Below, piece by piece: positions 22,240 through 31,456 of a stretch of 64,000 nt of DNA (within the stretch, counting starts at the first letter, position 1; each line of letters starts with the position of its first letter). Source of the DNA: Stenotrophomonas maltophilia (lineage in GTDB: Bacteria > Pseudomonadota > Gammaproteobacteria > Xanthomonadales > Xanthomonadaceae); contig NZ_CP106759.1 of assembly GCF_025642255.1 (NCBI RefSeq), forward strand, positions 3,375,501 through 3,439,500, in the 5' to 3' direction. Made by a program: the position numbers and the translations under genes. The notes below the pieces were generated by a model. It was not told the DNA's origin, did not search any database, and saw only the letters and a program-made list of their open reading frames with translations.

Positions 22240-23370
22240 TTACTCCTTCGCCTTCGGTGCGGCAGCCGGCGCTGCGGGCTTCAGCACCGGGCGATTCTGC
22301 CGGTCCACCGCGACGACCTGCTGGCCGGATCGCAGCAGATGGCCGCCCGCAGCCACCACCCAGTCGTCGGCGTCCACGCCGGACAGCACCGGCACGGCGT
22401 CGATGCCATAGGCGCCCGTGCTGACGGTGACCGATTTCAACGTGCTGCTGGCCGGGTCCACCACCCACACACTGGTTGCGCCACCTGCACCGCGCTGGAG
22501 AGCGGCCATCGGCAGCTGCAGGGTGCCGTGGCGGCCGGCGCTGCTGAACACGCGCGCGCTCTGCCCCAGCTCGACATCGGCCAGTGCATCGGCGGGCAGG
22601 CTGACCCGGGTTGCGTAGGTCCGCGCCTGCGGATCGGCGGCGGCGGCGATCTCGCGGATCGTGCCGGGCAGGCGCTGCCCCGGGCGGTTCCACAACTCCA
22701 CTTCCACCGGCTGGCCTACCGCGTAGTCGCGGATGGTGGCTTCCGGCAGGTCGATCAGCACTTCGCGGCCACCGTCTGCGGCCAGGTTGAAGATGGTCTG
22801 GCCCGCGGCCACCACCTGCCCGGCTTCCGCCTCACGGCTGGCGATCACACCATCGGCCGGCGCACGCAGCTGGGCGTAGCCGGCCTGGTTGCGCAGCACG
22901 TCCAGGTTGGCCCGGGCCGCGTTGGCCTGGCCCTGCGCGGCCTTGAACGCGGCAGACTGCTGATCCAGCTGCGAGCGGCTGACCAGCTGCTGGTCGGCCA
23001 GCACCTGGTAGCGCTTGAGATCGTCGCGGGCGCGTACCAGATCGGCTTCGGCCGCGGCCAGCTGCGCCTGCGAGGCGCGCGCCTGCAGGGCGAAGTCGGC
23101 GACATCCAGCTCGGCCAGCACCTCCCCCTTCTTCACCCGTTGGCCGGCGTCCACATGGCGCTTGACCAGGTTGCCGCCGACGCGGAACGACAGCGGGCTC
23201 TCCTGGCGTGCCCGGACCGTACCGGGAAACGCCGCCGGCGCCTGCCCGACCTGCTCGCCGGGATGCACCACCAGCACCGGCACGGCCGCCGGTGGCGCCT
23301 GCTCCTGTCCCGAACAGGCTGCCAGCGCAGCCACCCACACGATACCGCCCATCCAGCGCACGATCTTCAT
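22240..23370 (-). CDS. smeO: RND periplasmic adaptor SmeO (lipoprotein)
   Basis: Membrane fusion protein of 376 aa linking the permease to TolC. The lipobox VAALAAC places the lipidated cysteine at residue 19. The biotinyl-lipoyl-like half motifs flank a coiled-coil hairpin (about residues 90-160, rich in Ala/Gln/Leu heptads), followed by beta-barrel and membrane-proximal domains. First gene of the minus-strand operon, reading away from smeRo. Confidence 0.92.
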   Translation of the reverse strand: MKIVRWMGGIVWVAALAACSGQEQAPPAAVPVLVVHPGEQVGQAPAAFPGTVRARQESPLSFRVGGNLVKRHVDAGQRVKKGEVLAELDVADFALQARASQAQLAAAEADLVRARDDLKRYQVLADQQLVSRSQLDQQSAAFKAAQGQANAARANLDVLRNQAGYAQLRAPADGVIASREAEAGQVVAAGQTIFNLAADGGREVLIDLPEATIRDYAVGQPVEVELWNRPGQRLPGTIREIAAAADPQARTYATRVSLPADALADVELGQSARVFSSAGRHGTLQLPMAALQRGAGGATSVWVVDPASSTLKSVTVSTGAYGIDAVPVLSGVDADDWVVAAGGHLLRSGQQVVAVDRQNRPVLKPAAPAAAPKAKE

Positions 23371-23428
23371 CGGTCAACGTCCTGACAACACTGAGTCCAG
23401 CAGGGGAGCCGCAACGTCCGGCCCAATT

Positions 23429-23450
23429 TAGTAAACTGGCCGGTATAGTA
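23429..23450. promoter_or_regulatory. Candidate SmeRo operator
   Basis: A 22-base imperfect palindrome centred in the 114-base gap between smeO and smeRo, with core ACTGGCCGGT and outer TAGTA words on both sides; 16 of 22 positions match the reverse complement. It lies in an AT-rich patch (TATAGTATAAATATC) likely to carry both divergent promoters. A TetR dimer binding here could repress both genes. Confidence 0.6.
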
Positions 23451-23484
23451 TAAATATCGAACCGCTTGGTCTAGTATTGCCGCA

Positions 23485-24162
23485 ATGAGTTCTTCCACTT
23501 CCCGCAAGCCGTCGGCCAAGCCTGCTGCCAAGGCCGCCGGACCCGGGCGTCCCAAGGATCTTGGCAAGCGCGCGGCGATCCTCGAGGCGGCCAAGACCCT
23601 GTTCATCGAACAGGGCTATACCGGTGTGAGCATGGACAGCATCGCTGCCCAGGCGGGCGTGTCGAAGCTGACGGTGTACAGCCATTTCGGCGACAAGGAG
23701 ACCCTGTTCTCCGAGGCCGTGCAGTCCAAATGCATCGAGATGCTGCCGGATGCGCTGTTCGTGGCCGACGCCGAAGGGCCACTGCGCGACCAGCTGATCG
23801 GGATCGGCCTGGCCTTCTTCAAGCTGATCACCTCCGACGCGGCGATCTCGATCCAACGGGTGATGATGGCCCCGGAGACCGACGAACGCCTGCGTGAGCT
23901 GTTCTGGCAGGCCGGGCCCGAGCGCACCTGCGAGGCGCTGGCCGACTTCCTGCGCTCGCGCAGCGAGCGGGGCGAGCTGCAGATTCCCGACCATCACCTG
24001 GCCGGGCAGCAGTTCCTGACCCTGGTCAAGGGTGAAGTGCACATGCATATGATGTGCGGCATGCCACTGTCATCGGTGGAGATCGATCCTGTCACCCACG
24101 TGGCGGCCAGCGTCGACTTCTTCCTGCGCGCCTATGCGCCCGGAGGAGCCGGAACCGGCTGA
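23485..24162 (+). CDS. smeRo: TetR-family regulator SmeRo
   Basis: 225-aa repressor: a Lys/Ala-rich N-terminal extension (residues 1-25), then the HTH with MDSIAAQAGVSKLTVYSHFGDKETLF, then an all-helical ligand-binding domain with a TetR_C AcrR/AefR-like pattern. Divergent from smeOP, whose repressor it is known to be in S. maltophilia. The ATG at 23485 is the natural start after the shared control region. Confidence 0.92.
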   Translation: MSSSTSRKPSAKPAAKAAGPGRPKDLGKRAAILEAAKTLFIEQGYTGVSMDSIAAQAGVSKLTVYSHFGDKETLFSEAVQSKCIEMLPDALFVADAEGPLRDQLIGIGLAFFKLITSDAAISIQRVMMAPETDERLRELFWQAGPERTCEALADFLRSRSERGELQIPDHHLAGQQFLTLVKGEVHMHMMCGMPLSSVEIDPVTHVAASVDFFLRAYAPGGAGTG

Positions 24163-24302
24163 AACGGCAAAGCTGAACGAACCGGTGGTCGCGATGACTT
24201 CCGGCACTGCGACCCCGGCCCCCCGGCAGCGGATGCTCTGGGCGCGCCGCCGGCCTCCGGCACCGGTAAAATGGCCGGCCCACTGCGCTGGATTTGAACC
24301 TC

Positions 24303-24950
24303 ATGACGATTGATTACGCCCACGCCCGCGAACTGATGGTGGAACAGCAGATCCGTCCCTGGGACGTGCTGGACATCAAGGTGCTCGACGTACTGGCCCG
24401 CCTGCCGCGCGAGGCCTTTGTCGCCGACGCGCACCGGGCACTGGCCTACGCCGATGTTGAACTGCCGATCGGCAATGGCCAGAAGATGATGAAGCCCGTC
24501 ATCGAGGGCCGTACCCTGCAGGCGCTGGACCTGCAACCGGGTGACGAAGTGCTGGAGATCGGCACGGGCAGCGGCTTCCTGGCCGCCTGCATCGGCGCGC
24601 TGGCGCGCGACGTGCTGAGCCTGGAGATCGATCCGGAACTGGCGACCGCCGCGCGTGCGCGACTGGATGCCTCCGGCCTGGGTACCAACGTCCGTGTGGA
24701 AGTGGCTGACGCGCTGGCATGGCAGACCGAACGTCGCTTTGACGTGATCTGTGTCACTGGTGCTGTCAACGTGGTGCCGTCACAGTTCGCCTCGTGGCTG
24801 CGTCCGGGTGGTCGCCTGTTCGTGATCCAGGGCCGTTCGCCGGCGATGGAAGCGCTTCTGATCAAGGCCGATGGCAGCACCGAATCCCTGTTCGAGACCG
24901 ATATCGATTACCTGCGCGGTGCCGCCCCGGCACCCCAGTTCCACCTCTGA
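24303..24950 (+). CDS. pcm: Protein-L-isoaspartate O-methyltransferase family protein
   Basis: 215-aa PCMT-like enzyme, repairing isoaspartyl residues if active. It has the SAM motif VLEIGTGSGFLAACIGALA and the N-terminal helix MVEQQIRPWDVLD typical of the short PCMT relatives that precede tolC in gammaproteobacteria. These relatives often lack full PCMT active-site residues, so repair activity is uncertain. The ATG at 24303 is preferred to a TTG nine bases earlier. tolC follows after 16 bases and is co-transcribed in S. maltophilia. The gap 24163-24302 shows only likely promoter sequence. Confidence 0.88.
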   Translation: MTIDYAHARELMVEQQIRPWDVLDIKVLDVLARLPREAFVADAHRALAYADVELPIGNGQKMMKPVIEGRTLQALDLQPGDEVLEIGTGSGFLAACIGALARDVLSLEIDPELATAARARLDASGLGTNVRVEVADALAWQTERRFDVICVTGAVNVVPSQFASWLRPGGRLFVIQGRSPAMEALLIKADGSTESLFETDIDYLRGAAPAPQFHL

Positions 24951-24966
24951 GTCCAAGGAAGCCGCA

Positions 24967-26325
24967 ATGATCCGCCGATCCCTCGCTGTTGCGCTGGCCA
25001 CTGCCCTGCTGCCGTTGTCTGCCCATGCCGCTGACCTGTTGCAGGTCTACGAGATGGCGCGCAACGGCGATCCGCAGCTGTCGGCCGCCGAATCCACCCG
25101 GCTGTACGACAAGGAAGGCGCCGTGCAGGCGCGCGCTGCCCTGCTTCCGCAGATCAACGGCCAGGCCACGCTGAACCGCACACGCAGCGAAGCCAACGCC
25201 GATGCCAATACCGGCACGGTCAGCAGCAAGCGCCGCAACTACACGATCGACGGTTCGCAGACCCTGTTCAACTGGACGCAGATCAACAACCTGCGCTCGC
25301 AGCGCGAACTGAGCAAGGCGGCTGACTTCACCCTGGATTCGGCCAACGACAGCCTGATCGTCCGCACCTCGGCGGCCTACTTCAACGTGCTGGTGGCGAT
25401 CGAATCGCTGAATGCCGCACAGACCAACGAAGCGGCCGCGAAGAAGCAGTTCGACTTCGCCGACAAGCGCCTGGAAGTGGGCCTGGCGCCGATCACCGAC
25501 GTGCACGAAGCGCGCGCGCAGTATGACCAGGCGCGCGCCAACACCATCGTCGCGCAGAACACCCTGGCCGATAACTACCAGGCGCTGACCGAACTCACCG
25601 GCCAGCCGGTGCTGAACCTCAAGGGGCTGCCGGCCGACTTCCGTCCCGAAGTGCCGGCCAACCGCGGCAACATCGATGAACTGGTGCAGCAGGCGACCAG
25701 CCAGAACCCCTCGCTGAAGGCGCAGGAGCTGAAGGTCAGCGCGGCCGAGGCCGGCGTGCAGGCCGCCCGTGGCGCCCACTACCCGACGCTGTCGCTGGGC
25801 GGCAGCTGGGGCAAGACCGCGACCTGGGGCGACAGCACCGGTTCGGGTTCGCTGTCCCCGGATGCGCGCACCAACAGCATCGGCCTGACCCTCAGCGTGC
25901 CGATCTTCGCCGGCGGCGCCACCCAGTCCGGCGTGCGCCAGGCGCTGGCCCAGCGTGACATCGCCCAGGATGGCTACGAACAGCAGAAGCGCGCGCTGGA
26001 TCGCAACACCCGCAATGCCTACCAGACCCTGGTGCAGGGCATCAGCGAGGTGGAAGCACGCCGCCTGGCCGTCGTCTCGGCACAGAGCGCGTACGACGCC
26101 TCGCAGGTCGGCCTGGAAGTGGGTACCCGCACGGTGCTGGACGTGATCCAGAACCAGCGCATCCTGTTCTCGGCACAGCTGGACTACGCGCAGGCCCGCT
26201 ACACCTTCCTGCAGAACCGCCTGCTGCTGAGCCAGTCGCTGGGCGCGTTGGACGTGGCCGAACTGCAGGACATCAATCGCCTGCTGACCCAGGACGCGGG
26301 CAATCCCGCCACGACCACGCAGTAA
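24967..26325 (+). CDS. tolC: Outer-membrane efflux channel TolC
   Basis: 452 aa, signal peptide MIRRSLAVALATALLPLSAHAA. Two internally related OEP repeats of about 200 residues each form the trans-periplasmic helical barrel, with long Ala/Gln coiled coils (for example DVHEARAQYDQARANTIVAQN and VLDVIQNQRILFSAQLDYAQARY). It serves as the outer-membrane exit for SmeOP and probably for other pumps and type I secretion. AAGGAAGCCGCA before the ATG supplies the ribosome site. Confidence 0.95.
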   Translation: MIRRSLAVALATALLPLSAHAADLLQVYEMARNGDPQLSAAESTRLYDKEGAVQARAALLPQINGQATLNRTRSEANADANTGTVSSKRRNYTIDGSQTLFNWTQINNLRSQRELSKAADFTLDSANDSLIVRTSAAYFNVLVAIESLNAAQTNEAAAKKQFDFADKRLEVGLAPITDVHEARAQYDQARANTIVAQNTLADNYQALTELTGQPVLNLKGLPADFRPEVPANRGNIDELVQQATSQNPSLKAQELKVSAAEAGVQAARGAHYPTLSLGGSWGKTATWGDSTGSGSLSPDARTNSIGLTLSVPIFAGGATQSGVRQALAQRDIAQDGYEQQKRALDRNTRNAYQTLVQGISEVEARRLAVVSAQSAYDASQVGLEVGTRTVLDVIQNQRILFSAQLDYAQARYTFLQNRLLLSQSLGALDVAELQDINRLLTQDAGNPATTTQ

Positions 26326-26345
26326 GTCGTCACCCGCGTTGACGG

Positions 26346-26370
26346 AAAGCCACCCGACCGGGTGGCTTTT
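26346..26370 (+). terminator. Intrinsic terminator after tolC
   Basis: AAGCCACCCG (26347-26356) pairs with CGGGTGGCTT around a three-base loop and runs into TTTTCTGTTTG. It sits 20 bases after the tolC stop and before the convergent APC-like gene. Confidence 0.9.
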
Positions 26371-26394
26371 CTGTTTGTGCCGCGGCGATGAGAT

Positions 26395-27594
26395 CTAGCG
26401 CAGGAGCGGCAGCAGGCACAACGCTGCTGCCGCCATGCCCAGCACGGCGTCGGCAGGCGAGCGCGTCACCTCGCTGCGCCGCTGAAGTCCTCCCAGGCAC
26501 ACGGCGGCCACCACCAGCAGTCCCACCGGCCCCGGCATCGTCGGCAAGACGCCGGCCGGCAGCCACAGCGCCAGCAGGGTCGCCAACAGGATGATCGCCA
26601 CGGTCGCCACGCACGCCGCCGGTGGGTCGCCCTCGTTTCCAAGCGGCCACAGCGGCAGCGCCAGCCGCGTCGCCAGCATCAGCAGCACCAGCTGCAGCGC
26701 CGCCAACCCTGCATAGCCTGCCAGCGGCAGCCACGGCAACATCCAGGACAACTGGGGATGGCTTCGCAGCGCAACCGTCAAGGGCCGGCTGCTGGCCAGC
26801 GCTGGATAGTCGACCAGGCCCGCCTGCAGTGCGGCCAGTGCGATCAGCATCAGCGTCGCCGCGACGAGCACCATGAGCATCGTCAGTGGGCGTCGCGCCA
26901 GCCCGCCAACAGGCAACCCGGGAACGCCCAGTGCCAGGCCGGCGCTGGCAAAGATGCCCAGCAGCGGCACAGCCGCAGCGAGCACGCCTCCCAGGCCGAA
27001 GCGATACGGTGCAGTGGCGGGGGGGACCCATGGGATCCAGTGCGCGTAGTGCACATACCGGGCCGCCAGCGCCAGCAGCAGCACGCCGATGCCGATCTTC
27101 ACGGTCAACAGCGCGCACACCAGCAGCACCGTCCGCGCCGGTCGCATCAGCGCGGTGGCTCCCAACAGCAGCAGGCCTGCAGCGGCCGTCACCTGCACCG
27201 GCAGCGTACCGGCGCTGGATGCGCCCGCCGCCGCCAGTGCCGCATGCAGATGGCCAGCCCCGGACTGCGCCGCACCCGCCAGCGTCGCCGTGCACTCCAG
27301 CAACAACGCCAGGCACAGTACGCGGGCAATCGACCGCCCCCAGCCGGCCACCAGCAGGCCATGCAGGCCATGCAGGCCATCGGCCATATCCGCCTGCGTC
27401 ACCACCCTGTACAGGCATGCCAGCACCAGCGCCGCACCGAGGGCTGCGAGCAGCAGACTGAGAACGACGGCCGGCCCCGCCTGCGCCGCCGTGTACTGAC
27501 CGACCCGTGCGATGACACTGCCACCGAGCAGCAACGTCATCAGGATCACGCCCAGATGATCCATTCCAAGCCGATGGCCATCGCTGCCGCTCAT
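26395..27594 (-). CDS. APC-superfamily-like permease
   Basis: 399-aa, extremely hydrophobic protein with about eleven to twelve TM segments. TM1 region ILMTLLLGGSVIARVGQ followed by TAAQAGPAVVLSLLLAALGAALVLACLYRVV resembles the TM1-TM3 signature of amino acid/polyamine/cation permeases (G-rich TM1, AGPAVVLS), but the family's helix-breaking GSGIG motif is degraded. Transport of an amino acid or similar compound is a weak inference. The ATG at 27594 or 27564 could be the start. Single gene, convergent with tolC. The 214 bases from 27595 to waaA show no gene or recognisable motif. Confidence 0.65.
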   Translation of the reverse strand: MSGSDGHRLGMDHLGVILMTLLLGGSVIARVGQYTAAQAGPAVVLSLLLAALGAALVLACLYRVVTQADMADGLHGLHGLLVAGWGRSIARVLCLALLLECTATLAGAAQSGAGHLHAALAAAGASSAGTLPVQVTAAAGLLLLGATALMRPARTVLLVCALLTVKIGIGVLLLALAARYVHYAHWIPWVPPATAPYRFGLGGVLAAAVPLLGIFASAGLALGVPGLPVGGLARRPLTMLMVLVAATLMLIALAALQAGLVDYPALASSRPLTVALRSHPQLSWMLPWLPLAGYAGLAALQLVLLMLATRLALPLWPLGNEGDPPAACVATVAIILLATLLALWLPAGVLPTMPGPVGLLVVAAVCLGGLQRRSEVTRSPADAVLGMAAAALCLLPLLR

Positions 27595-27808
27595 CTCAAG
27601 CTCCCTTGATGCCGTCCAAGCACGGTCGACATCAGGCTGGCAGCCTGTGTTGGCAATCGATAGTCAATTTGCATCTGCATGCCGCGAGGTGTGATCCGAG
27701 GCACGTTGCGGCGTCGGCAATCGGTCCTGCGGCGACAGAACGATGGCCGTCAAGCAGGCTTAATCCAGTTGATCGCGACAGTACGGCGGCGAGCGCGCCG
27801 CGTGCGGC

Positions 27809-29107
27809 TCAGCCGCGGGGCGGTGGCAGGTGCGGGGCCACCAGCGCCAGCGTCCGCTGCAGCGCGCCGCGCCCATTGCTGACCAGCGTGCATCCAGCGT
27901 GCGCCATGTCCTCGCGGGCCTGCGGATCCTCCAGCAGGTGCTGCAGCAGACCGCCGACCGCCTGCACGTCTTCGCCGATCAACAGCGCACCGGCCTCGCG
28001 CATGCGCCGCGAGATCTCCGAGAAATTGTGCAGGTGCGGACCGGTCACCGCGGCAGTGCCCATCGCCGCCGGCTCCAGCAGGTTGTGGCCACCGATCGGC
28101 TGCAGGCTGCCGCCGACGAAGGCAACCTGCGCACAGCCATAGAACGGCATCAGTTCGCCCAGGGTGTCGATGATGAAGGCATCGGTATCGGCGGACGGCC
28201 ACTGCTGCGCACGGCGGGTCGCCACGTTCCAGCCCTGCTCGCGCGCCAGCGCCTCCACCTTCGGGAAGCGCTCGGGATGCCGGGGTGCCCACAGCAGCAG
28301 CAGGTCCGGATGGTGCTGGCGCAGGCGCCGGTGCAGATCGATCACCGCCTGCTCTTCGCCATCATGGGTACTGGCCGCGATCCAGACCGGTCGCGTGTCA
28401 GGCACCCGTGCGTGGAACTGTTCGATGAAGGCCTGCACGTCCGGCGTGGCGATGTCGAACTTGAGGTTGCCCAGTGCCTGCACCTGGTCAGGCGCCGCCC
28501 CCAGCTGCACGAAGCGCTCTGCGTCGTCCTGCGACTGGGCCGCCACGCACGTCACCGTGCGCAGCGCGCGGCGGATCAGTGCGGCCAGCAGCCGGTAGCC
28601 ACGCAGCGAGCGGGCCGACAGGCGGGCATTGAGGATGTAGACCGGAATGTCGCGGTCACGGCAGCCGAACAGCATGTTCGGCCACAGTTCGGTTTCCAGG
28701 ATCAGCGCCAGGCTGGGCTGGAAGTGGCCGAGGAAACGGTTGACGCTGCCGGGCACGTCATACGGCAGGTAGACGTGGTCCAGCGCATCGCCCCACAGCG
28801 CGCGCACGCGCTCGGAGCCGGTGGGGGTGATGGTGGTGATGACCCAGCGGATGTCCGGGCGCTGCTGGCGCAGGGCGTTGACCAGCGGCGCGGCGGCGTT
28901 GACCTCGCCCACCGAGACCGCATGCAGCCAGACCCGTGGCTGGCCGCTGGGCTGGGGATAGGAGGCGTAGCGCTCGTCCCAGCGGCGGAAATACTCACGG
29001 ACCCGGAAGCCGCGCCAGACCAGGTGGTACACGGTGATCGGCAGCAGGATGTAGAGCACGACCGAATACAGGCCGCGCAGGATCCATTCGACAGGGTCTT
29101 TGCGCAT
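27809..29107 (-). CDS. waaA: 3-deoxy-D-manno-octulosonic acid (Kdo) transferase
   Basis: GT30 enzyme adding Kdo from CMP-Kdo to lipid A precursor on the cytoplasmic face of the inner membrane; 432 aa. A single N-terminal anchor helix (about residues 9-30) precedes the Rossmann-like domain with catalytic base E68 in HAVSVGE. The C-terminal half has the nucleotide-sugar region FVGGSLQPIGGHNLLEPAAMG. Divergent from the acyltransferase gene with 60 bases between them. Essential in most Gram-negative bacteria. Confidence 0.96.
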   Translation of the reverse strand: MRKDPVEWILRGLYSVVLYILLPITVYHLVWRGFRVREYFRRWDERYASYPQPSGQPRVWLHAVSVGEVNAAAPLVNALRQQRPDIRWVITTITPTGSERVRALWGDALDHVYLPYDVPGSVNRFLGHFQPSLALILETELWPNMLFGCRDRDIPVYILNARLSARSLRGYRLLAALIRRALRTVTCVAAQSQDDAERFVQLGAAPDQVQALGNLKFDIATPDVQAFIEQFHARVPDTRPVWIAASTHDGEEQAVIDLHRRLRQHHPDLLLLWAPRHPERFPKVEALAREQGWNVATRRAQQWPSADTDAFIIDTLGELMPFYGCAQVAFVGGSLQPIGGHNLLEPAAMGTAAVTGPHLHNFSEISRRMREAGALLIGEDVQAVGGLLQHLLEDPQAREDMAHAGCTLVSNGRGALQRTLALVAPHLPPPRG

Positions 29108-29167
29108 GCGGCAAGGATACGGGACACCCCCGGGAAAGACACGCAGCCGGATTGCTAGAATGGCGCC

Positions 29168-30085
29168 ATGTCCGATGCCTCCACTGCCGTCCGCCCGTCA
29201 CTGCGCGATCCCCGCAACTGGCCGATGTTCGCCGCCATGTACGGCGCTTTCGCCATCGCCCGCCTGCCGTGGATGCTGCAGCGCGCCCTCGGTCGCGGGG
29301 TGGGGTCGATCGCCTGGCGCCTGGCCGGAAGCCGTCGCCGTGCAGCCGAGGTCAATCTCGCACTGTGTTTCCCGGAAAAGGACGATGCCTGGCGCAAGCG
29401 GTTGGTTCGCGACAGCTTCGATGCCCTGGGCGTGGGCGTGTTCGAGTGCATCCGTGCCTGGTGGGGCAGCATCGACAGCATCCGCCCGCAGGTGCAGATC
29501 GAAGGGCTGGAGCACCTGCGGCAGATGCAGGCCGAGGGTCGCGGCGTGCTGCTGGTGTCCGGGCACTTCATGACCCTGGAGATGTGCGGCCGCCTGCTGT
29601 GCGACTACGTCGACCTGTCCGGCATGTACCGTAAACACAAGAATCCGGTGTACGAGTGGGCGGTGAAGTTCGGCCGCCTGCGCTATGCCAAGGCGATGTT
29701 CGCCAACGAGGACATCCGCGCCACCGTGCGCCACCTGAAGAAGGGCGGCTTCCTCTGGTATGCCCCCGACCAGGACATGCGTGGCAAGGACACCGTGTTC
29801 GTTCCGTTCTTCGGCCACACCGCCGCCACCATCACCGCCACCCACCAGCTGGCGCGGATGACCGGTTGCGCGGTCATTCCGTACTTCCACCGCCGCGAAG
29901 GCGGGAAGTACTTCCTGAAGATCGGCGCGCCGCTGGAGAACTTCCCGAGCGAGGATGTGGAAGCCGATACCGCGCGCGTCAACCAGGCGATCGAAGAGAT
30001 GGTGCGCGAAGCCCCTGACCAGTACCTGTGGATCCATCGCCGCTTCAAGCGCCAGCCCGGCGGGCGCAGCGACTTCTACAAGTAG
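29168..30085 (+). CDS. Lipid A late acyltransferase, LpxL/HtrB family
   Basis: 305-aa inner-membrane enzyme transferring an acyl chain from acyl-ACP to Kdo-lipid A. The catalytic HX4E motif is HFMTLE, H133 to E138. Also conserved are MYRKHKNP, the DQDMRGKDTVFVPFFG stretch and the terminal YLWIHRRFKRQPGG. One N-terminal hydrophobic segment acts as anchor. LpxL versus LpxM or LpxP cannot be told from sequence alone. It sits beside waaA, as often in LPS loci, and is convergent with the O-antigen-ligase-like gene. Confidence 0.92.
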   Translation: MSDASTAVRPSLRDPRNWPMFAAMYGAFAIARLPWMLQRALGRGVGSIAWRLAGSRRRAAEVNLALCFPEKDDAWRKRLVRDSFDALGVGVFECIRAWWGSIDSIRPQVQIEGLEHLRQMQAEGRGVLLVSGHFMTLEMCGRLLCDYVDLSGMYRKHKNPVYEWAVKFGRLRYAKAMFANEDIRATVRHLKKGGFLWYAPDQDMRGKDTVFVPFFGHTAATITATHQLARMTGCAVIPYFHRREGGKYFLKIGAPLENFPSEDVEADTARVNQAIEEMVREAPDQYLWIHRRFKRQPGGRSDFYK

Positions 30086-30112
30086 ACCCAGGCACGCCTC
30101 GATCCGCCCGGA

Positions 30113-31456
30113 TTACCTGCCCGTTTCCATCGCGCGTGGTGAGTCATCCGCGTCACGCGCCAGCAGGCTGCCGGCGAACAGCGCCGCCAGCAGCACGGTC
30201 AGCCCACCCCAGAACGCAGAGTAGAACGCCAGGTGGGTGTTGAGCGGGAACACGGTGACTGCCAGCGCCAACATCGCCGGCCGCGCCCGCTCGCGGGCCG
30301 CGGTCGGTGCGAAGCGCCACGCCCGCCAGGCCTGTGCCACGGCGGCCAGCCACAACAGCAGGCCCAGCACGCCGGTCTCGGCCACGATCTCCAGCACGAT
30401 CTGGTGCGCGTGCAGGGCCGGTTCCGCGCCCCACACCGCGGTTCCCTCCCCTGCGACGCAGGCGGGATACGCGTCGCGGAAGCCACGCGCGCCGACACCG
30501 TTGATCGGATGTGCTTCGATCATGCAGGCCGCTGCGCTCCAGATCCGCGCACGCCCGGACAACGCCTGGTCGACGCCCGTCTCGTCCCCCTCCCAGGCCA
30601 TCGTCGTGCGCAGCACGCGCTCGCGCAGCTGCGGCACGCTGGCAACCAGGACCCCGGCCCCCAGGACCCCGACCATCGCCAACAGCGCCAGCCGCTTCCA
30701 GCCGAACTGGCGCATGCCGCTGTAGGCCAGCACGAGCGCGAAGGTGATCCACGAGGCGCGTGAGCCGGCCAGCAGCAACACACTGCCGAGGGCCGCAGCG
30801 GCCAGCAGCCAGCCGGCAGCACCGAAGCGGCGCGCCAGCGGCAGCAGCAGGAACGGCGACAGGCTGGCCAGCACCTGGCCGAATTTCAGGTTGCACGGGC
30901 CCAGCACGCCACTGAGCCGGTCGGCCAACGCCGCTTCATCGGCCGGGCACAGCGCACGCCCGCTGATTGCCAGTTTGAGCTGCTCCAGCGACCAGAACCA
31001 TGGGCTGGTGCCGGCCACCGCCTGTGCCAGCGCATCCAGCGTCCAGGCGCCGGTGATCACCGCCAGTCCACCCAGGGTGAGTCTGCGCCGCTCCGGCGTG
31101 GCCACTGCGATCGCTACCAGCCACATGAAGGGCAGGTAGCGCAGGCCTGCTGCCGCCTTGGTCCACGAGGCCGACGGGTCGATCGCATCGAATGCGGAAA
31201 ATGCCTGCGGCAACCAGTAGCCGAGGAACAGGATCGAGGTCAGCGCCCAGGCCGCCGGGCTCAGCAGATGCGGCCGGCGCTGCAGGCGGCGGATGACCAT
31301 GCGCACTGCGGCATAGATCGCGCCCAGGCCCAGGACGGTCTCGGCGATGCCTGGCAGCGGCCACAACGCCACGTAGGCAAGCACCCACCAGGGCGCCCAG
31401 CGCCCGGCGCGTTCATCGCGCAGGACGGCTGCGGTGTCAGCCTGCGAGGTCGGCAT
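30113..31456 (-). CDS. O-antigen ligase (WaaL/Wzy_C)-like membrane protein
   Basis: 447-aa polytopic protein with about ten to twelve TM segments. The large periplasmic loop typical of Wzy_C lies between the runs containing GSRASWITFALVLAYSG and RFAPTAARERARPAMLALAVTVF. It has R-rich and H-containing signature parts SGRARIWSAAACMIEAHPINGVGARGFRDAYP and HAHQIVLEIVAETGVLGLLLW (catalytic-type His). It should join O-antigen or another glycan to lipid A core in the periplasm. The ATG at 31456 overlaps the glycosyltransferase stop by 20 bases, an operon sign. A polymerase role cannot be excluded. Confidence 0.87.
   Translation of the reverse strand: MPTSQADTAAVLRDERAGRWAPWWVLAYVALWPLPGIAETVLGLGAIYAAVRMVIRRLQRRPHLLSPAAWALTSILFLGYWLPQAFSAFDAIDPSASWTKAAAGLRYLPFMWLVAIAVATPERRRLTLGGLAVITGAWTLDALAQAVAGTSPWFWSLEQLKLAISGRALCPADEAALADRLSGVLGPCNLKFGQVLASLSPFLLLPLARRFGAAGWLLAAAALGSVLLLAGSRASWITFALVLAYSGMRQFGWKRLALLAMVGVLGAGVLVASVPQLRERVLRTTMAWEGDETGVDQALSGRARIWSAAACMIEAHPINGVGARGFRDAYPACVAGEGTAVWGAEPALHAHQIVLEIVAETGVLGLLLWLAAVAQAWRAWRFAPTAARERARPAMLALAVTVFPLNTHLAFYSAFWGGLTVLLAALFAGSLLARDADDSPRAMETGR

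Noticed and set aside
27595..27808. Possible Fur-box-like AT-rich stretch (GATAGTCAATTTGCATCTGCAT)
   Set aside because: Too few matches to a GATAAT repeat pattern and no iron-related neighbour.
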